From Actinomadura fibrosa (lineage in GTDB: Bacteria; Actinomycetota; Actinomycetes; Streptosporangiales; Streptosporangiaceae), in assembly GCF_900659615.1 (NCBI RefSeq), contig NZ_CAACUY010000004.1:1-64000 (forward strand): a DNA stretch of 64,000 nucleotides, in the 5' to 3' direction. The position numbers were made by a program, and so were the translations under genes. Shown one piece after another: positions 42,943 through 51,601 of this stretch. How positions within the stretch are numbered: position 1 is the first letter of the stretch; every line of letters begins with the position of its first letter. The notes beneath the pieces are model-generated. The model was given only the letters and a program-made list of their open reading frames with translations. It ran no database searches and had not been told where the DNA came from.

Positions 42943-43266
42943 TCAGTTCGCCGCCTCGTACTGTTCGATCACGGTGGCCGGGATCCTGCCGCGCTCGTTG
43001 ACCTTGATGCCATTGTTCTTGGCCCAGGCGCGGATCTCGGCGCTGCGCTCGCGGCTGGACGCGCCGCGCTGGCGGCGCCGCCGGGTCACGGTGCCGGCCT
43101 TGCGCGACTTCTCCACGAACGGCTGCAGAGAATCCCGCAGCTTCTTTGCGTTGGCGCCACTCAGGTCGATCTCGTAGGAGGCGCCGTCGATCGAGAACGC
43201 TACGGTCTCGTCCGCCTCGCCACCGTCGAGGTCGTCGACGAGAAGCACCTGAACCTTCTGTGCCAT
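42943..43266 (-). CDS. lsr2: Nucleoid-associated protein Lsr2
   Basis: A 107-aa xenogeneic silencer. The N-terminal dimerisation domain is [20 protein letters not shown], and the C-terminal DNA-binding domain contains the AT-hook-like RGR within [14 protein letters not shown]. It binds AT-rich DNA and silences acquired genes. The ATG at 43266 is the family start, with AAAGG upstream; the frame is open further but not conserved. A good promoter (43312-43339) lies upstream. Confidence 0.97.
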   Translation of the reverse strand: MAQKVQVLLVDDLDGGEADETVAFSIDGASYEIDLSGANAKKLRDSLQPFVEKSRKAGTVTRRRRQRGASSRERSAEIRAWAKNNGIKVNERGRIPATVIEQYEAAN

Positions 43267-43311
43267 GAGGACAGACCTTTCGGCTGGAGCAAACTGCATT
43301 CGGTTGACAAA

Positions 43312-43339
43312 GATATACCGGACGGTCTGCCCATGACAA
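43312..43339 (-). promoter_or_regulatory. Promoter of lsr2
   Basis: On the minus strand, TTGTCA (43339-43334), 16 nt, TATATC (43317-43312), about 45 bp before the lsr2 ATG. The stretch is AT-rich compared with its surroundings. Confidence 0.6.
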
Positions 43340-44504
43340 TTCAACACTCACGATGAAGCTTCTCCGCGGCGGTAACTGCGGGTACCGAATCCGGCACGCG
43401 GACGCCGCCGGACCCGGCCGGCCCCCGCGCGCGGGGCGCGAATTGCCGCCCGGGCGGCGTCCGCGGAGGGGATTTCGGCGTGACCGACGTCACCGCTCAC
43501 CGGCCCTGACCTGGGTCGTCGTTCCGGCATTGGCCCGGGTTTCGGGGGGGCCGGGCTTTCCGGGGGGTGAGCCACCGGCCGGAAAAGCGCCCGCCGGGGC
43601 CTTAACCGGCGGGGCATCACCGACCCCGCCGCCAACGATTAACCCTGACGTAACGGCACTAACCGGCCCACCGGGCAGGCGAATGCGCGGTCCGGCCCGG
43701 CGGGCGCCGCCCGCCGGGTGAGCAGCGCCTCCACCGGCGGATGTGGCTCGATAACGACGAGACGGCCGCCGGCGAAAATTGGTTGCCGCCGGCGCGTGAC
43801 GGCAAGTCACGATCCGCCGCCGCCGCCGAACGCCGCCGACCTCCCGTCCCATCCCCAAATCAGAGGATAAGCGGCACAATCCCACTCCGCGGGCCCCTTC
43901 TTCAACCCCGCGTCCAAGATGCGAGCCGCGCGGCGCCGCGCCGAGCCCTCCCGCCCGGGGCGTGGACCGAAAGGTCCGTTCCAAGCGCAACGACGCCCCG
44001 ACTGAGGCCAGTTCGCCGCCCCTAAGAAGCCGGTCCGTACGGTCCTGGGAAGCAACTCCCAAACCGGAGGGCACGTCCGGAGCTCGGCACATCCGCCCCG
44101 AATCCGCGCCCGCGGCCGGAACGGACCCGGCATTCACCGCTCCGCCCCGTTTCCCCGCCGGGGGCGCGGGCCTCCATATGACTCCTCCGGGCCGCTTGTC
44201 CGGGGCCTGCGGAAGTGGACCGTCCAACCGCGAAACCCCTACAGGACAAGGGAAAGCGCGAACTCGGCCTGGACATGGGCCGACCCCTGCGCGCACCCGC
44301 CCCGGATACGGACGGAACGACGGCGCGATGGCGAGGGCGGAGCCGCACCCCGCGCCGAGCGAACATGCGAGCGCCTGACATGAGCGATTTCGTCCCGCAA
44401 TGCCTTCTACGGATCATCGGGCGTGCGAAGCTCAACTCGCGCCCGGGCTCCACACGACCCGGGCAAGGACACGGGCGCGCCGCGCAGAACCGGCTGGGCG
44501 CGGC
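43340..44504. other. Gene-free region of about 1.2 kb upstream of lsr2
   Basis: Long frames here are shadow-like (Pro/Arg/Gly/Ala-rich, no family resemblance), so no gene is called. Visible structure: perfect hairpins at 43590-43613 (cccgccgg and ccggcggg, 8-nt loop) and 43696-43718 (cccggcggg and cccgccggg, 5-nt loop); three taacc-containing words within 75 bp (43602-43673); and a direct repeat gccgccggcg flanking aaaattggtt near 43770. It could hold an RNA or regulatory region, or decayed coding sequence. Confidence 0.5.
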
Positions 44505-45233
44505 CTAGAGGGGCGCTGAAGCGCCTGGAGATGGCTCGGCGGGGGAAGGCGGTCGTTTCACCACGAGGGTCCCTGCGAGCCTGTCGTGACCCGTCTGACG
44601 GCGTGCGCCCTCGTACATGAGGCCCGCGTTCACGACCCACAGGACACCGGCCACGAGACCGAGCACCGGGACGGGACGCACCGCGATCGGCAGCGCGTAG
44701 ACCGCCGCGCGCAGCACGGACCGGAGGACGCCCAGCCCACCGCGCGTCGCCCCCTCAGCGGCCCTCTCCGGGGCGGACGACTCGCCGGTGGGCGCCTCCC
44801 CGGTGGGTGACTCCGCCGCGATCGCGTCGGCGGCGACGACCTCGATGCCGGCGAAGCGCTTGCCGAGCGTCCGTCCCCAGACGGCGAGCTGGACGGCCTC
44901 GTACAGCAGGAGGCACCCCGCCACGGCGGGCGGGGCCACGACGTCCACGTCGTGGCCGGAGACCAGCTCCCGGACGACGATGATGACGGGCAGCCCGACG
45001 ATCAGCGTGTCGACGATGCGCGCCAGGAGACGCTGGCCCGGTTCCGCCAGCACCGCCGTCCCCAGCGCCGCTCCCGCGAGGCTCTCGTCCGCGCCGACTC
45101 CGTCCGTGGACGCCGTGCCGACCGGCGCCTCCTCGATGGGCGCCTCTGCGAGGGGCGCCTCCTCCGCAGGTGACGGGAGGTCGTCCTCGTCCCCGGGCTC
45201 CTGGGGGTTCCGCGCCTGCCGCGACGCCGCCAT
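44505..45233 (-). CDS. RDD-family membrane protein
   Basis: A 242-aa protein. A disordered acidic N-terminus of about 65 residues (DEDDLPSPAEEAPLAEAPIE) is followed by an RDD domain: LLARIVDTLIVGLPVIIVV, then LLLYEAVQLAVWGRTLGKR, with a Glu/Ala/Pro insert, and two more hydrophobic segments. RDD proteins may transport ions or small solutes. AAGG precedes the ATG at 45233. It lies 7 bp after another RDD gene, forming a pair. Confidence 0.87.
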   Translation of the reverse strand: MAASRQARNPQEPGDEDDLPSPAEEAPLAEAPIEEAPVGTASTDGVGADESLAGAALGTAVLAEPGQRLLARIVDTLIVGLPVIIVVRELVSGHDVDVVAPPAVAGCLLLYEAVQLAVWGRTLGKRFAGIEVVAADAIAAESPTGEAPTGESSAPERAAEGATRGGLGVLRSVLRAAVYALPIAVRPVPVLGLVAGVLWVVNAGLMYEGARRQTGHDRLAGTLVVKRPPSPAEPSPGASAPL

Positions 45234-45240
45234 CGCCGCC

Positions 45241-46074
45241 TTACTCCGCGTACTCGGAGTACTCGCCGTCGCCGGCGCGCTCGTCGATGACGATGGTCCC
45301 GGCGAAGCGGTCATGGAGCGCCTGGTGGAGCGGCTGGTCCCAGATCGCCCACAGGTAGGCCATCAGCGCGCCTGCCCAGACGAGGAGCATCCCGTAGGCG
45401 GCGTAGCTCCAGACCATCACCGCGAGGACGAGGAAGAAGAAGACGCCGAGCTGGTAGGCGACGTGGGTGATCCCGGCGCGCCACACGGCCTGCGTCGTCG
45501 TCAGCGGGGCGCCGGCGGGGCGGACCTGGACGACGCCCAGGCCGAGGACGCGCTTGCCGAGCGTCCGTCCCCACATCGACAGCTGCACGGCCTCGTAGAT
45601 GAACGGCAGGATCGACAGCACGCAGAAGAGCGTGAAGATGATCGGCCAGTTCCAGATGCCGCCCTCGTCGTCGGCCTTGCTGCCGGCCTTGCCCAGCCCG
45701 AGCACCCCGACCGTGACCGGCAGGACGAGCGCGAAGCCGAAGACCGCGACGAGGGCGTTGTCCATGAGGCGCGCGCCCGCGCGGCGGTAGATCGGGGCCA
45801 GCGGCAGGTCCGCCGGGTCGCCGGAGCCGCCGTACTGCTCGTACGGCTGCTCGTACGGCTGGTCATAGGACTGCCCGTAGGACTGGTCGTACGAGGGGTC
45901 CTGGGACGGCTGCTGCTGCCACTGGTCCTGCCGCGGCTGCTGCCACTGGCGCGCCGGCGGGGGGTTCTGCGAGGGCTGCTGCCACTGGGGACCTTGGTAC
46001 GGGGGCGGCGGTCCGTAGGACCCCTGCCCCTGCGGGGGCTGGGAAGGCCGCCCGCGGTGGGGGGAATCGCTCAT
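45241..46074 (-). CDS. RDD-family membrane protein with Gln/Tyr/Pro-rich N-terminus
   Basis: A 277-aa protein. The first 85 residues are Gln/Pro/Tyr-rich with repeats such as SYGQSYDQPYEQPYEQY, a prion-like low-complexity tail. The RDD domain follows (RRAGARLMDNALVAVFGF, FIYEAVQLSMWGRTLGKRVL) with four to five hydrophobic segments. It is 4 bp after the GNAT gene and 7 bp before the second RDD gene, so the three are probably one transcript. Transport role is inferred only from the family. Confidence 0.88.
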   Translation of the reverse strand: MSDSPHRGRPSQPPQGQGSYGPPPPYQGPQWQQPSQNPPPARQWQQPRQDQWQQQPSQDPSYDQSYGQSYDQPYEQPYEQYGGSGDPADLPLAPIYRRAGARLMDNALVAVFGFALVLPVTVGVLGLGKAGSKADDEGGIWNWPIIFTLFCVLSILPFIYEAVQLSMWGRTLGKRVLGLGVVQVRPAGAPLTTTQAVWRAGITHVAYQLGVFFFLVLAVMVWSYAAYGMLLVWAGALMAYLWAIWDQPLHQALHDRFAGTIVIDERAGDGEYSEYAE

Positions 46075-46078
46075 TGGG

Positions 46079-46600
46079 TCAGTCCTCCAGGCGAAGCAAC
46101 ATCCGGGTGTTGCCCAACGTATTCGGCTTGACCCGGTCGAGGTCCAGGAACTCTGCCACGCCTTCGTCGTAGGAGCGAAGAAGCTCCTCGTACACCTCTG
46201 GCGCCACCGGGGTCCCGAGGATCGGCTTGAAGCCGTGGCGCGCGAAGAACTCCACCTCAAAGGTAAGGCAGAAGACCCGCCGGACGCCGAGCTCGCGCGC
46301 GGTCCGCAGGAGCTGGGCGACGATCCGGTGGCCGATGCCGCGGCCGCCGTACCCCTTCTCCACCGCGACCGAGCGGACCTCGGCCAGGTCCTCCCACATC
46401 ACGTGCAGGGCACCGCAGCCGATGACGGGTCCCGGGCCGCCCTTCTGGAGGTCCTCCGCGACCCAGAACTCCTGGACGTCCTCGTACAGGGTCACGGTGG
46501 ACTTCTTGAGCATCCGCCGCCCCGAGCCCGCGTACAGGTCGACCAGCCTGCGGATCTCCGGCACGTCGGCGGTGCGAGCGCGCCTGACTACGACTTCCAC
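46079..46600 (-). CDS. GNAT amino-acid N-acetyltransferase
   Basis: A 173-aa acetyltransferase. The acetyl-CoA loop is EKGYGGRGIGHRIVAQLL, and EVEFFARHGFKPI is the C-terminal half typical of the ArgA-like N-acetylglutamate synthases of actinobacteria (compare Rv2747). It may catalyse the first step of arginine synthesis, but the substrate is not proven. The GTG at 46600 has no ribosome binding site; TAATCT at 46615-46610 is 9 nt upstream. Confidence 0.87.
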   Translation of the reverse strand: MEVVVRRARTADVPEIRRLVDLYAGSGRRMLKKSTVTLYEDVQEFWVAEDLQKGGPGPVIGCGALHVMWEDLAEVRSVAVEKGYGGRGIGHRIVAQLLRTARELGVRRVFCLTFEVEFFARHGFKPILGTPVAPEVYEELLRSYDEGVAEFLDLDRVKPNTLGNTRMLLRLED

Positions 46601-46609
46601 AAACAGGCG

Positions 46610-46615
46610 AGATTA
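46610..46615 (-). promoter_or_regulatory. Predicted -10 box (GNAT-RDD operon)
   Basis: TAATCT on the minus strand lies 9 nt before the GTG at 46600. The spacing is slightly longer than for other leaderless candidates in the window. Confidence 0.35.
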
Positions 46616-46821
46616 TCGAAGACCGGCGCCCGGCCCGATGCCGGTGCCCGGCGCGGCGCGGCGGCGGCGTGGTGACGGGGCCGTACCGGTGACTAGACAG
46701 AAACGACTAGTCCACGTTCCGTATCGACGGAAAAGTGACGTCGTCCACACGCGTCGTGACGGGCGGAAGTGGTTCCTCCTCCACCAACGGACGTCTCGAC
46801 CTGCCAATTCGCATGTTCTGG

Positions 46822-46850
46822 TTGGCATCCAATGCCGGTTCCGTTAGTGT
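46822..46850 (+). promoter_or_regulatory. Promoter of the riboswitch-NlpC/P60 transcript
   Basis: TTGGCA (46822-46827), exactly 17 nt, TAGTGT (46845-46850). This is a good housekeeping-type promoter. Its expected start point lies about 30 bp before the riboswitch core. Confidence 0.7.
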
Positions 46851-46888
46851 CCTGCGCTGACGTCGGCCATCCGCACACCGGAGGCCGC

Positions 46889-47070
46889 ACCGCCGAGTCC
46901 TCGGGCCGCAACCAGCGCCCCGCGGAGCCGGGGACCCACTTTCGGACCACTCAGGGGCAGCCCTGCGCGGGCTCCGTCAGGGGTGAATCCGCGGAGCGCG
47001 TGGGCCCATCCACGCGAGCCGCGGACGGGCTGCTCCGGCCCGAACCCGTCAGCTAACTCGGTAGGCGGAC
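46889..47070 (+). ncRNA. c-di-AMP (ydaO/yuaA-type) riboswitch
   Basis: Conserved blocks of the ydaO class occur in order: ccgccgagtcc at 46890-46900, ggagccggggaccca at 46924-46938, ggggtgaatcc at 46980-46990, and the hallmark ccgaacccgtcagctaac at 47040-47057 ending in ggtaggcg. The aptamer binds two c-di-AMP molecules and normally turns the gene off. It sits between a good promoter and the ribosome binding site of an NlpC/P60 cell-wall hydrolase, a known target class in actinobacteria. The ligand's synthase, DisA, is encoded at 33857-34939. Confidence 0.93.
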
Positions 47071-47086
47071 GAGGAGAGGAGAATTG

Positions 47087-48106
47087 GTGGAGCCACCGCG
47101 GCCTGCATCCTTTTCACGCCCCGCACGGGCACGGAACCGGCGGACGACCCGGCTCCGCGGCCGGGCGATCACCGTGGCCGGCGCTCTCGCCGCGCTGTCG
47201 CTCGCCCCGAACGCGCTCTCACCGCACACGGCCCACGCCGACCCGGAGCCCTCGACGAAGGAGCTCACCTCCCAGGCCACGAAGCTGGCCGACCAGCTTG
47301 AGCAGCTGACCGAGCAGTACAACGGCCTGAAGGTCAAGCTCCAGCAGTCGCAGCGGGCGGCCAAGGTCGCCACCGACAACGCCAAGCGCCAGGAGAAGGA
47401 GCTCAAGGGCATCCGCGAGAAGGTCGGCGCGCTCGCCGCCACGAGCTACATGCAGGGCAGCTCCGACCCGACCGTCTCCTTCGTCGCCTCGCAGGACCCG
47501 CAGGCCGTCCTCGACCAGGCGGCCACGCTCAACTACTTCGCCACCCAGGACAGCACGAAGGTGCTGGGGCTGATGCAGGCCATGCAGGCCGCCCAGCGCG
47601 CGCGCAAGGCCGCCGACGACCGGGCCCAGCAGGTGTCGCAGCTGCGCGGGCAGCTCGACGCGCAGCGCAAGAAGGTCAGCTCGGCGTACGAGAAGATCCG
47701 CGGCAAGATCGTCAAGCAGGACCCGTCCCAGCTCGCGAAGCTGCCCGTGATCGGCTCCGGCAAGGCCGCGCAGGCGCTCCGGCTCGCGATGAGCAAGATC
47801 GGCCGTCCGTACGTGTGGGGGGCCGCAGGCCCGAGCACCTTCGATTGCAGCGGCCTGACGATGTGGGCCTACAAGCAGGTGGGCATCAACCTGCCGCACT
47901 ACACCGGCAGCCAGTGGAACGCCGGGACGCACGTGTCCGAGAGCGAGCTCCAGCCGGGCGACCTGGTGTTCTTCTACTCCGACCTGCACCACATGGGGAT
48001 GTACGTGGGCGGCGGGAAGATGCTGCACGCGCCGCACACGGGCGACGTCGTGAAGATCGCGCCGATGGCGGGGCGTCCGTTCGCCGGCGGAGTCCGGGTC
48101 GCCTGA
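47087..48106 (+). CDS. Secreted NlpC/P60 peptidoglycan endopeptidase (RipA-like)
   Basis: A 339-aa secreted hydrolase. The signal peptide is AITVAGALAALSLAPNALS. A coiled coil runs about 50-220 (QLEQLTEQYNGLKVKLQQSQ). The C-terminal NlpC/P60 domain has Cys254 in FDCSGLTMW and the His in HHMGMYVG. It cuts within peptidoglycan stem peptides during growth or division. The GTG at 47087 is favoured by the GAGGAGAGGAG upstream; a TTG directly before it is possible. Expression is predicted to fall when c-di-AMP is high, through the riboswitch upstream. Confidence 0.93.
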   Translation: MEPPRPASFSRPARARNRRTTRLRGRAITVAGALAALSLAPNALSPHTAHADPEPSTKELTSQATKLADQLEQLTEQYNGLKVKLQQSQRAAKVATDNAKRQEKELKGIREKVGALAATSYMQGSSDPTVSFVASQDPQAVLDQAATLNYFATQDSTKVLGLMQAMQAAQRARKAADDRAQQVSQLRGQLDAQRKKVSSAYEKIRGKIVKQDPSQLAKLPVIGSGKAAQALRLAMSKIGRPYVWGAAGPSTFDCSGLTMWAYKQVGINLPHYTGSQWNAGTHVSESELQPGDLVFFYSDLHHMGMYVGGGKMLHAPHTGDVVKIAPMAGRPFAGGVRVA

Positions 48107-48429
48107 CCCGTCGACCCGCGCCGGCGCCCGGGCTACGGGCGGGGGGCATCGGGTGGAGCGTGGACGGTTCGGACCGGATGGGCTGGGATGCACATCGTCC
48201 GGGCCGCCCTGACCCTCAGGTTGGGTTCTTCTCGTCGAACTGCGCTGGATGGGATTCGTGTCGGTGCGAACTACGTCCGCGGCGACGCCTGCTGCAGGGA
48301 CCTACCTGTCAGGCCGGCGGCGCCGCCGCTGCGGGGTCGGACGGGGTTCGCATGAGTTCGGCCGCCTGTTGTCTCGGGTGACGCCCGCCGTCCCCTGACG
48401 GGCGATCGGTGCTGCTGGATGAGCCGCTG
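48107..48429. other. Intergenic between convergent genes; one hairpin
   Basis: No gene is supported. cgcccg (48382-48387) and cgggcg (48399-48404) form a short hairpin 26 bp after the stop of the minus-strand LuxR-type gene and could be its terminator. Nothing else is recognised. Confidence 0.4.
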
Positions 48430-48660
48430 CTAGATGAGCTGCCTTCGGGCCGCCCACACCACGGCCTCGATAGGGGTGTTGACCTCCAGCCGGTCGCAGA
48501 TCGTCCGCAACCGGCGGCGCAAGGTCCGCGCGCTCAGTTCCAGCTTGCGTGCCGCCACATCGGCGGTGACACCGCTGGCGATCTGGGCGAGCAGCCGAAT
48601 CTCCTCGTCGCTGAGCCTCAGATCGTCGGTGCCACGTCGCAAGAGTGTGGCCTGTTCCAC
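48430..48660 (-). CDS. Single-domain LuxR-type HTH regulator
   Basis: A 76-aa protein that is almost only a GerE/LuxR DNA-binding domain: LSDEEIRLLAQIASGVTADV, then AARKLELSARTLRRRLRTI. It has no receiver or ligand domain. The GTG start is preceded by GAGGGAGGA. It could be a stand-alone regulator, as known in actinomycetes, or the surviving C-terminus of a larger one. It lies between the NlpC/P60 gene (convergent) and the LacI gene (divergent). Confidence 0.8.
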   Translation of the reverse strand: MEQATLLRRGTDDLRLSDEEIRLLAQIASGVTADVAARKLELSARTLRRRLRTICDRLEVNTPIEAVVWAARRQLI

Positions 48661-49219
48661 TCCGTCCTCCCTCGTCCGTGGTTGATGACCGCGGGGATGC
48701 AGCCGTCCGCTGCACAGGCACGGGTTGGGCCTCGATGCGTACGCGTTGGGTTGCCGGGTCCGGAGCCATCCGGACTTAGATCATCTGGTTCCTTCTCTGT
48801 CTCACGCGCTTGGCCGGAGGTGGCCGATGGGCCGATTGCGGGGTCGAGCGGGGGAACTCCGGGTGACGATTCACTCGTTGGCCGTCCGGACGTCGCGCTC
48901 CCGGTTCCGGGGCCGCCCACCAGCACGTGGACCGAACCGGGCTCGGGATGCGCTCCGCCGGGGACAGATCAAGATCGCCAGCCATCCCAACCCGCCCCCT
49001 CTCGAATTGGACTCAACTGATCTCGCCGCGGACGAAGATCGTGAATCGTTTCAAGCTACGCTTCGGCTCGGAACGCTAGGCGGCCGGATCCGGCCCGTCA
49101 AGCGCCGGTCAAGTGCCGTACGTGCTCGTTTGGTCGCACTGTGTGACCAGCGGTGCGAGGGCTGGATATGCAAAACTCCACTACCTGCGAGAACAGTCGC
49201 GGGGCGGACGAGGAGCGAG
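48661..49219. other. Upstream region of the LacI gene, with an operator-like palindrome
   Basis: Frames through this 559-bp stretch are shadow-like. tgaatcgtttca at 49042-49053 is a CG-centred palindrome with one mismatched pair, of the LacI-family operator type, about 167 bp before the lacI-type start. The LuxR-type gene's ribosome binding site is at the left end. Confidence 0.4.
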
Positions 49220-50242
49220 TTGCCACAGACCAGTATTCGAGAGGTCGCGAGGCGTGCCGGAGTCTCAGTTGGGACCGTTTCGAATGTCCTAAACCGGCCA
49301 GATCTCGTGGCCGAAGCGACCCGTGACCGCGTCCGCGCGGCGATCGAGGAGCTCGGATTCGTCCGGAACGAGTCCGCCCGACGGCTCCGGCAGGGCCGCG
49401 ACCGCACCGCGGGCGAGTTCGGCGACGAGCCGCGGCGCGCCTTCGGCGTCGTCGTCGAGGACCTCGCCAACCCCTACGCGACGGAGGTCGTGCGGGGGGC
49501 CGAGCACGCGCTCAACGCCGCGGGGCACGACGCCCTCTGGCTGTCCAGCGACCGGTCCGCGGCCAAGGAGCGGCGCTCGCTGGAACTGCTGGAGGAGCAG
49601 AACACCGCCGGCGTGCTGATCATCCCGGTCGGGCTCCGCGCCGCCGACGTGACGCGGCTGCGCGCCGCGGGCCTCGCCGTGGTGCTGATCGACCACGGCG
49701 AGCTGGACGCGTGCGCGGCCCAGGTCGACCACGTCGCCGGCGGGGAGATCGCCGCCGCCCACCTGCTCGGCCTCGGCCGCGAGCGGATCCTGTTCGTGAC
49801 GGGCAGCCCGGAGCCGCGCCCGTGCGTCGAGCGCCGCGACGGCGCCGCCCGCACGGTCGCGGAGGCGGGGTTCCGCAGGCCGGACACGCTCGTCCAGGAG
49901 GCGCTGAGCCCGGGCGAGGGGCAGGCCGCTGCGCAGCGCATCGTGCGGATGTCGCCGCTGCCGGACGGCGTGTTCTGCGCGAACGACCTGCTCGCCATCG
50001 GGCTGGTCAACGAGCTGACCCGGCTCGGGGTGCGGGTCCCGGAGGACATCGCGGTCGTCGGCTACGACGACATCGAGCTGGCCGCGAGCGCCGCCGTCCC
50101 GCTGACCACGATCCGCCAGCCGCGCCGCGAGCTGGGCTGGGAGGCGGCGGAGCTGGCCCTCGCCGAGATGCGCGAGGGCAAGGCGCACCAGCACCGGCAG
50201 GTCGTCCTCGCGCCCGAGCTGCGGATCCGCGAGTCCGCCTGA
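49220..50242 (+). CDS. LacI-family transcriptional regulator
   Basis: A 340-aa regulator. The N-terminal HTH and hinge are SIREVARRAGVSVGTVSNVL and RVRAAIEELGFVRNESARRL. The periplasmic-binding-like domain follows (GVVVEDLANPYATEVV, VFCANDLLAIGLVNEL, VVGYDDIELAASA). The effector is unknown. The start is a TTG at 49220 with GAGGAG at good spacing; the frame is open much further upstream, but that part is not conserved. A P450 gene follows on the same strand, 60 bp downstream, and is a possible target. Confidence 0.9.
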   Translation: MPQTSIREVARRAGVSVGTVSNVLNRPDLVAEATRDRVRAAIEELGFVRNESARRLRQGRDRTAGEFGDEPRRAFGVVVEDLANPYATEVVRGAEHALNAAGHDALWLSSDRSAAKERRSLELLEEQNTAGVLIIPVGLRAADVTRLRAAGLAVVLIDHGELDACAAQVDHVAGGEIAAAHLLGLGRERILFVTGSPEPRPCVERRDGAARTVAEAGFRRPDTLVQEALSPGEGQAAAQRIVRMSPLPDGVFCANDLLAIGLVNELTRLGVRVPEDIAVVGYDDIELAASAAVPLTTIRQPRRELGWEAAELALAEMREGKAHQHRQVVLAPELRIRESA

Positions 50243-50266
50243 CGGACCTCCGCCCGGTCGCCGCTA

Positions 50267-50295
50267 TTGACATCGCATCTCAAATCGGGATGACT
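50267..50295 (+). promoter_or_regulatory. Candidate promoter of the P450 gene
   Basis: TTGACA (50267-50272), 17 nt, ATGACT (50290-50295). The -35 is perfect but the -10 is weak. The P450 ATG follows 7 nt later without a clear ribosome binding site. Confidence 0.4.
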
Positions 50296-50302
50296 TGCCC
50301 CC

Positions 50303-51601
50303 ATGGAGGAAGCGGCACGACCGGCCGTGCGGGCGGCGACGGACACGCCGCCCCCTGAGGCGGCTCCGGAGGCGGCCCCTCCAGCGGCTCCGGAGGCGGC
50401 TCCCGAGGCGGCGGCGATCCTCGGTTTCGACCCGTCCGATCCGGCGTTCCGCGCCGACCCCTACCCGCACTACCGGGCCCTCGCGGCGGGCGGGCGCCTG
50501 CGGAGGACGGCCGTCGGGCTGTGGGTCACCACGTCCTACGAGCTGTGCGAGCGGGTGCTGCGCGATCCCCGCTTCGGGCACAGGCCGCAGAACGGGGGTC
50601 TCTGGCGCGAGGCGCCCGTGCGGCGCCGCTCGTTCCTGACCCTCGACCCGCCGGACCACACGCGGCTCCGGCGGCTCGTCAGCAAGGCGTTCACGCCGCG
50701 GCTCGTGGAGCGGCTGCGGCCCCGGATCGAGGCCCTGGTGGACGAGCTGCTGGGCGGCGCGTCCGGCGAGACCGACCTGATCGCCGCGCTGGCGTACCCG
50801 CTGCCGGTCATCGTGATCAGCGAGATGCTCGGCGTCCCCGCGCGGGACCGCGACCTGTTCCGGGGCTGGTCCGACAGCCTCGCGCGCGGGCTCGACCCCG
50901 ACTTCCTGCTGCCGGACGCGGAGATCACGCGGCGGGACGAGGCGCGCGCGGAGTTCGCGGCGTACTTCCGCGAGCTGGCGGCGCTGCGACGCGCGGAGCC
51001 GCGCGACGACCTGCTGAGCGCGCTCGTGGGCGTGTCGGACGGCGGCGACGTCCTCACGGAGGAGGAGCTGCTCGCGACGTGCGTGCTGCTGCTCGTCGCG
51101 GGCCACGAGACGACCGTCAACCTCATCGGGAACGGCGCGCTCGCGCTGCTGCGCGCCCCGGAGCACCTCGCGGCGGTCCGGAGCCGTCCGGAGGCCGTGC
51201 CCGCGGTCGTCGAGGAGTTGCTCCGCTACGACCCGCCCGTGCAGCTCACCCTGCGCGCGGCGCTGGAGGACGTCGAGCTGGACGGCACGCTCATCGAGGC
51301 GGGGCGGCTGGTCCTGCTGCTGACCGGCGCCGCCAACCGGGACCCGGCCGTGTTCGCCGACCCCGACCGGCTGGACCCGTTCCGCTACGCCGAGGGGCGG
51401 GACGCGCCACGCCACCTCGCGTTCGGCCACGGCATTCACTTCTGTCTAGGTGCGCCGCTCGCCCGGCTGGAGGGCGAGATCGCGCTCCGCAAGCTGTTCG
51501 AGCGGGACGTGGCGCTCGTCCCCGGGGAGCTCGCCTACCGCGACAACCTCGTGCTGCGCGGTCTGCGAGCCCTCCCGGTGACGCTCAGGCCTCCGGCTTG
51601 A
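50303..51601 (+). CDS. Cytochrome P450
   Basis: A 432-aa monooxygenase of the bacterial soluble type. The I-helix is LLVAGHETTVN, ExxR is in EELLRYDPP, and the heme-binding block is FGHGIHFCLGAPLAR (Cys381). The first 38 residues contain Pro/Ala/Glu repeats (EAAPEAAPPAAPEAAPEAA) not typical of P450s. No ferredoxin or ferredoxin reductase gene is adjacent, so electron partners come from elsewhere. It follows a LacI regulator. The last 17 bp overlap the convergent lysS gene. Confidence 0.94.
   Translation: MEEAARPAVRAATDTPPPEAAPEAAPPAAPEAAPEAAAILGFDPSDPAFRADPYPHYRALAAGGRLRRTAVGLWVTTSYELCERVLRDPRFGHRPQNGGLWREAPVRRRSFLTLDPPDHTRLRRLVSKAFTPRLVERLRPRIEALVDELLGGASGETDLIAALAYPLPVIVISEMLGVPARDRDLFRGWSDSLARGLDPDFLLPDAEITRRDEARAEFAAYFRELAALRRAEPRDDLLSALVGVSDGGDVLTEEELLATCVLLLVAGHETTVNLIGNGALALLRAPEHLAAVRSRPEAVPAVVEELLRYDPPVQLTLRAALEDVELDGTLIEAGRLVLLLTGAANRDPAVFADPDRLDPFRYAEGRDAPRHLAFGHGIHFCLGAPLARLEGEIALRKLFERDVALVPGELAYRDNLVLRGLRALPVTLRPPA

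Noticed and set aside
43490..44296. 268-aa minus-strand frame upstream of lsr2
   Set aside because: Composition is Gly/Arg/Pro/Ala-rich without hydrophobic or family pattern, and no ribosome binding site is seen; it fits random open frames in GC-rich DNA.
44380..44508. 42-aa plus-strand frame MSDFVPQCLLRIIG...
   Set aside because: No ribosome binding site and an Arg/Gly-rich tail; it overlaps the end of the RDD gene and has no known relative.
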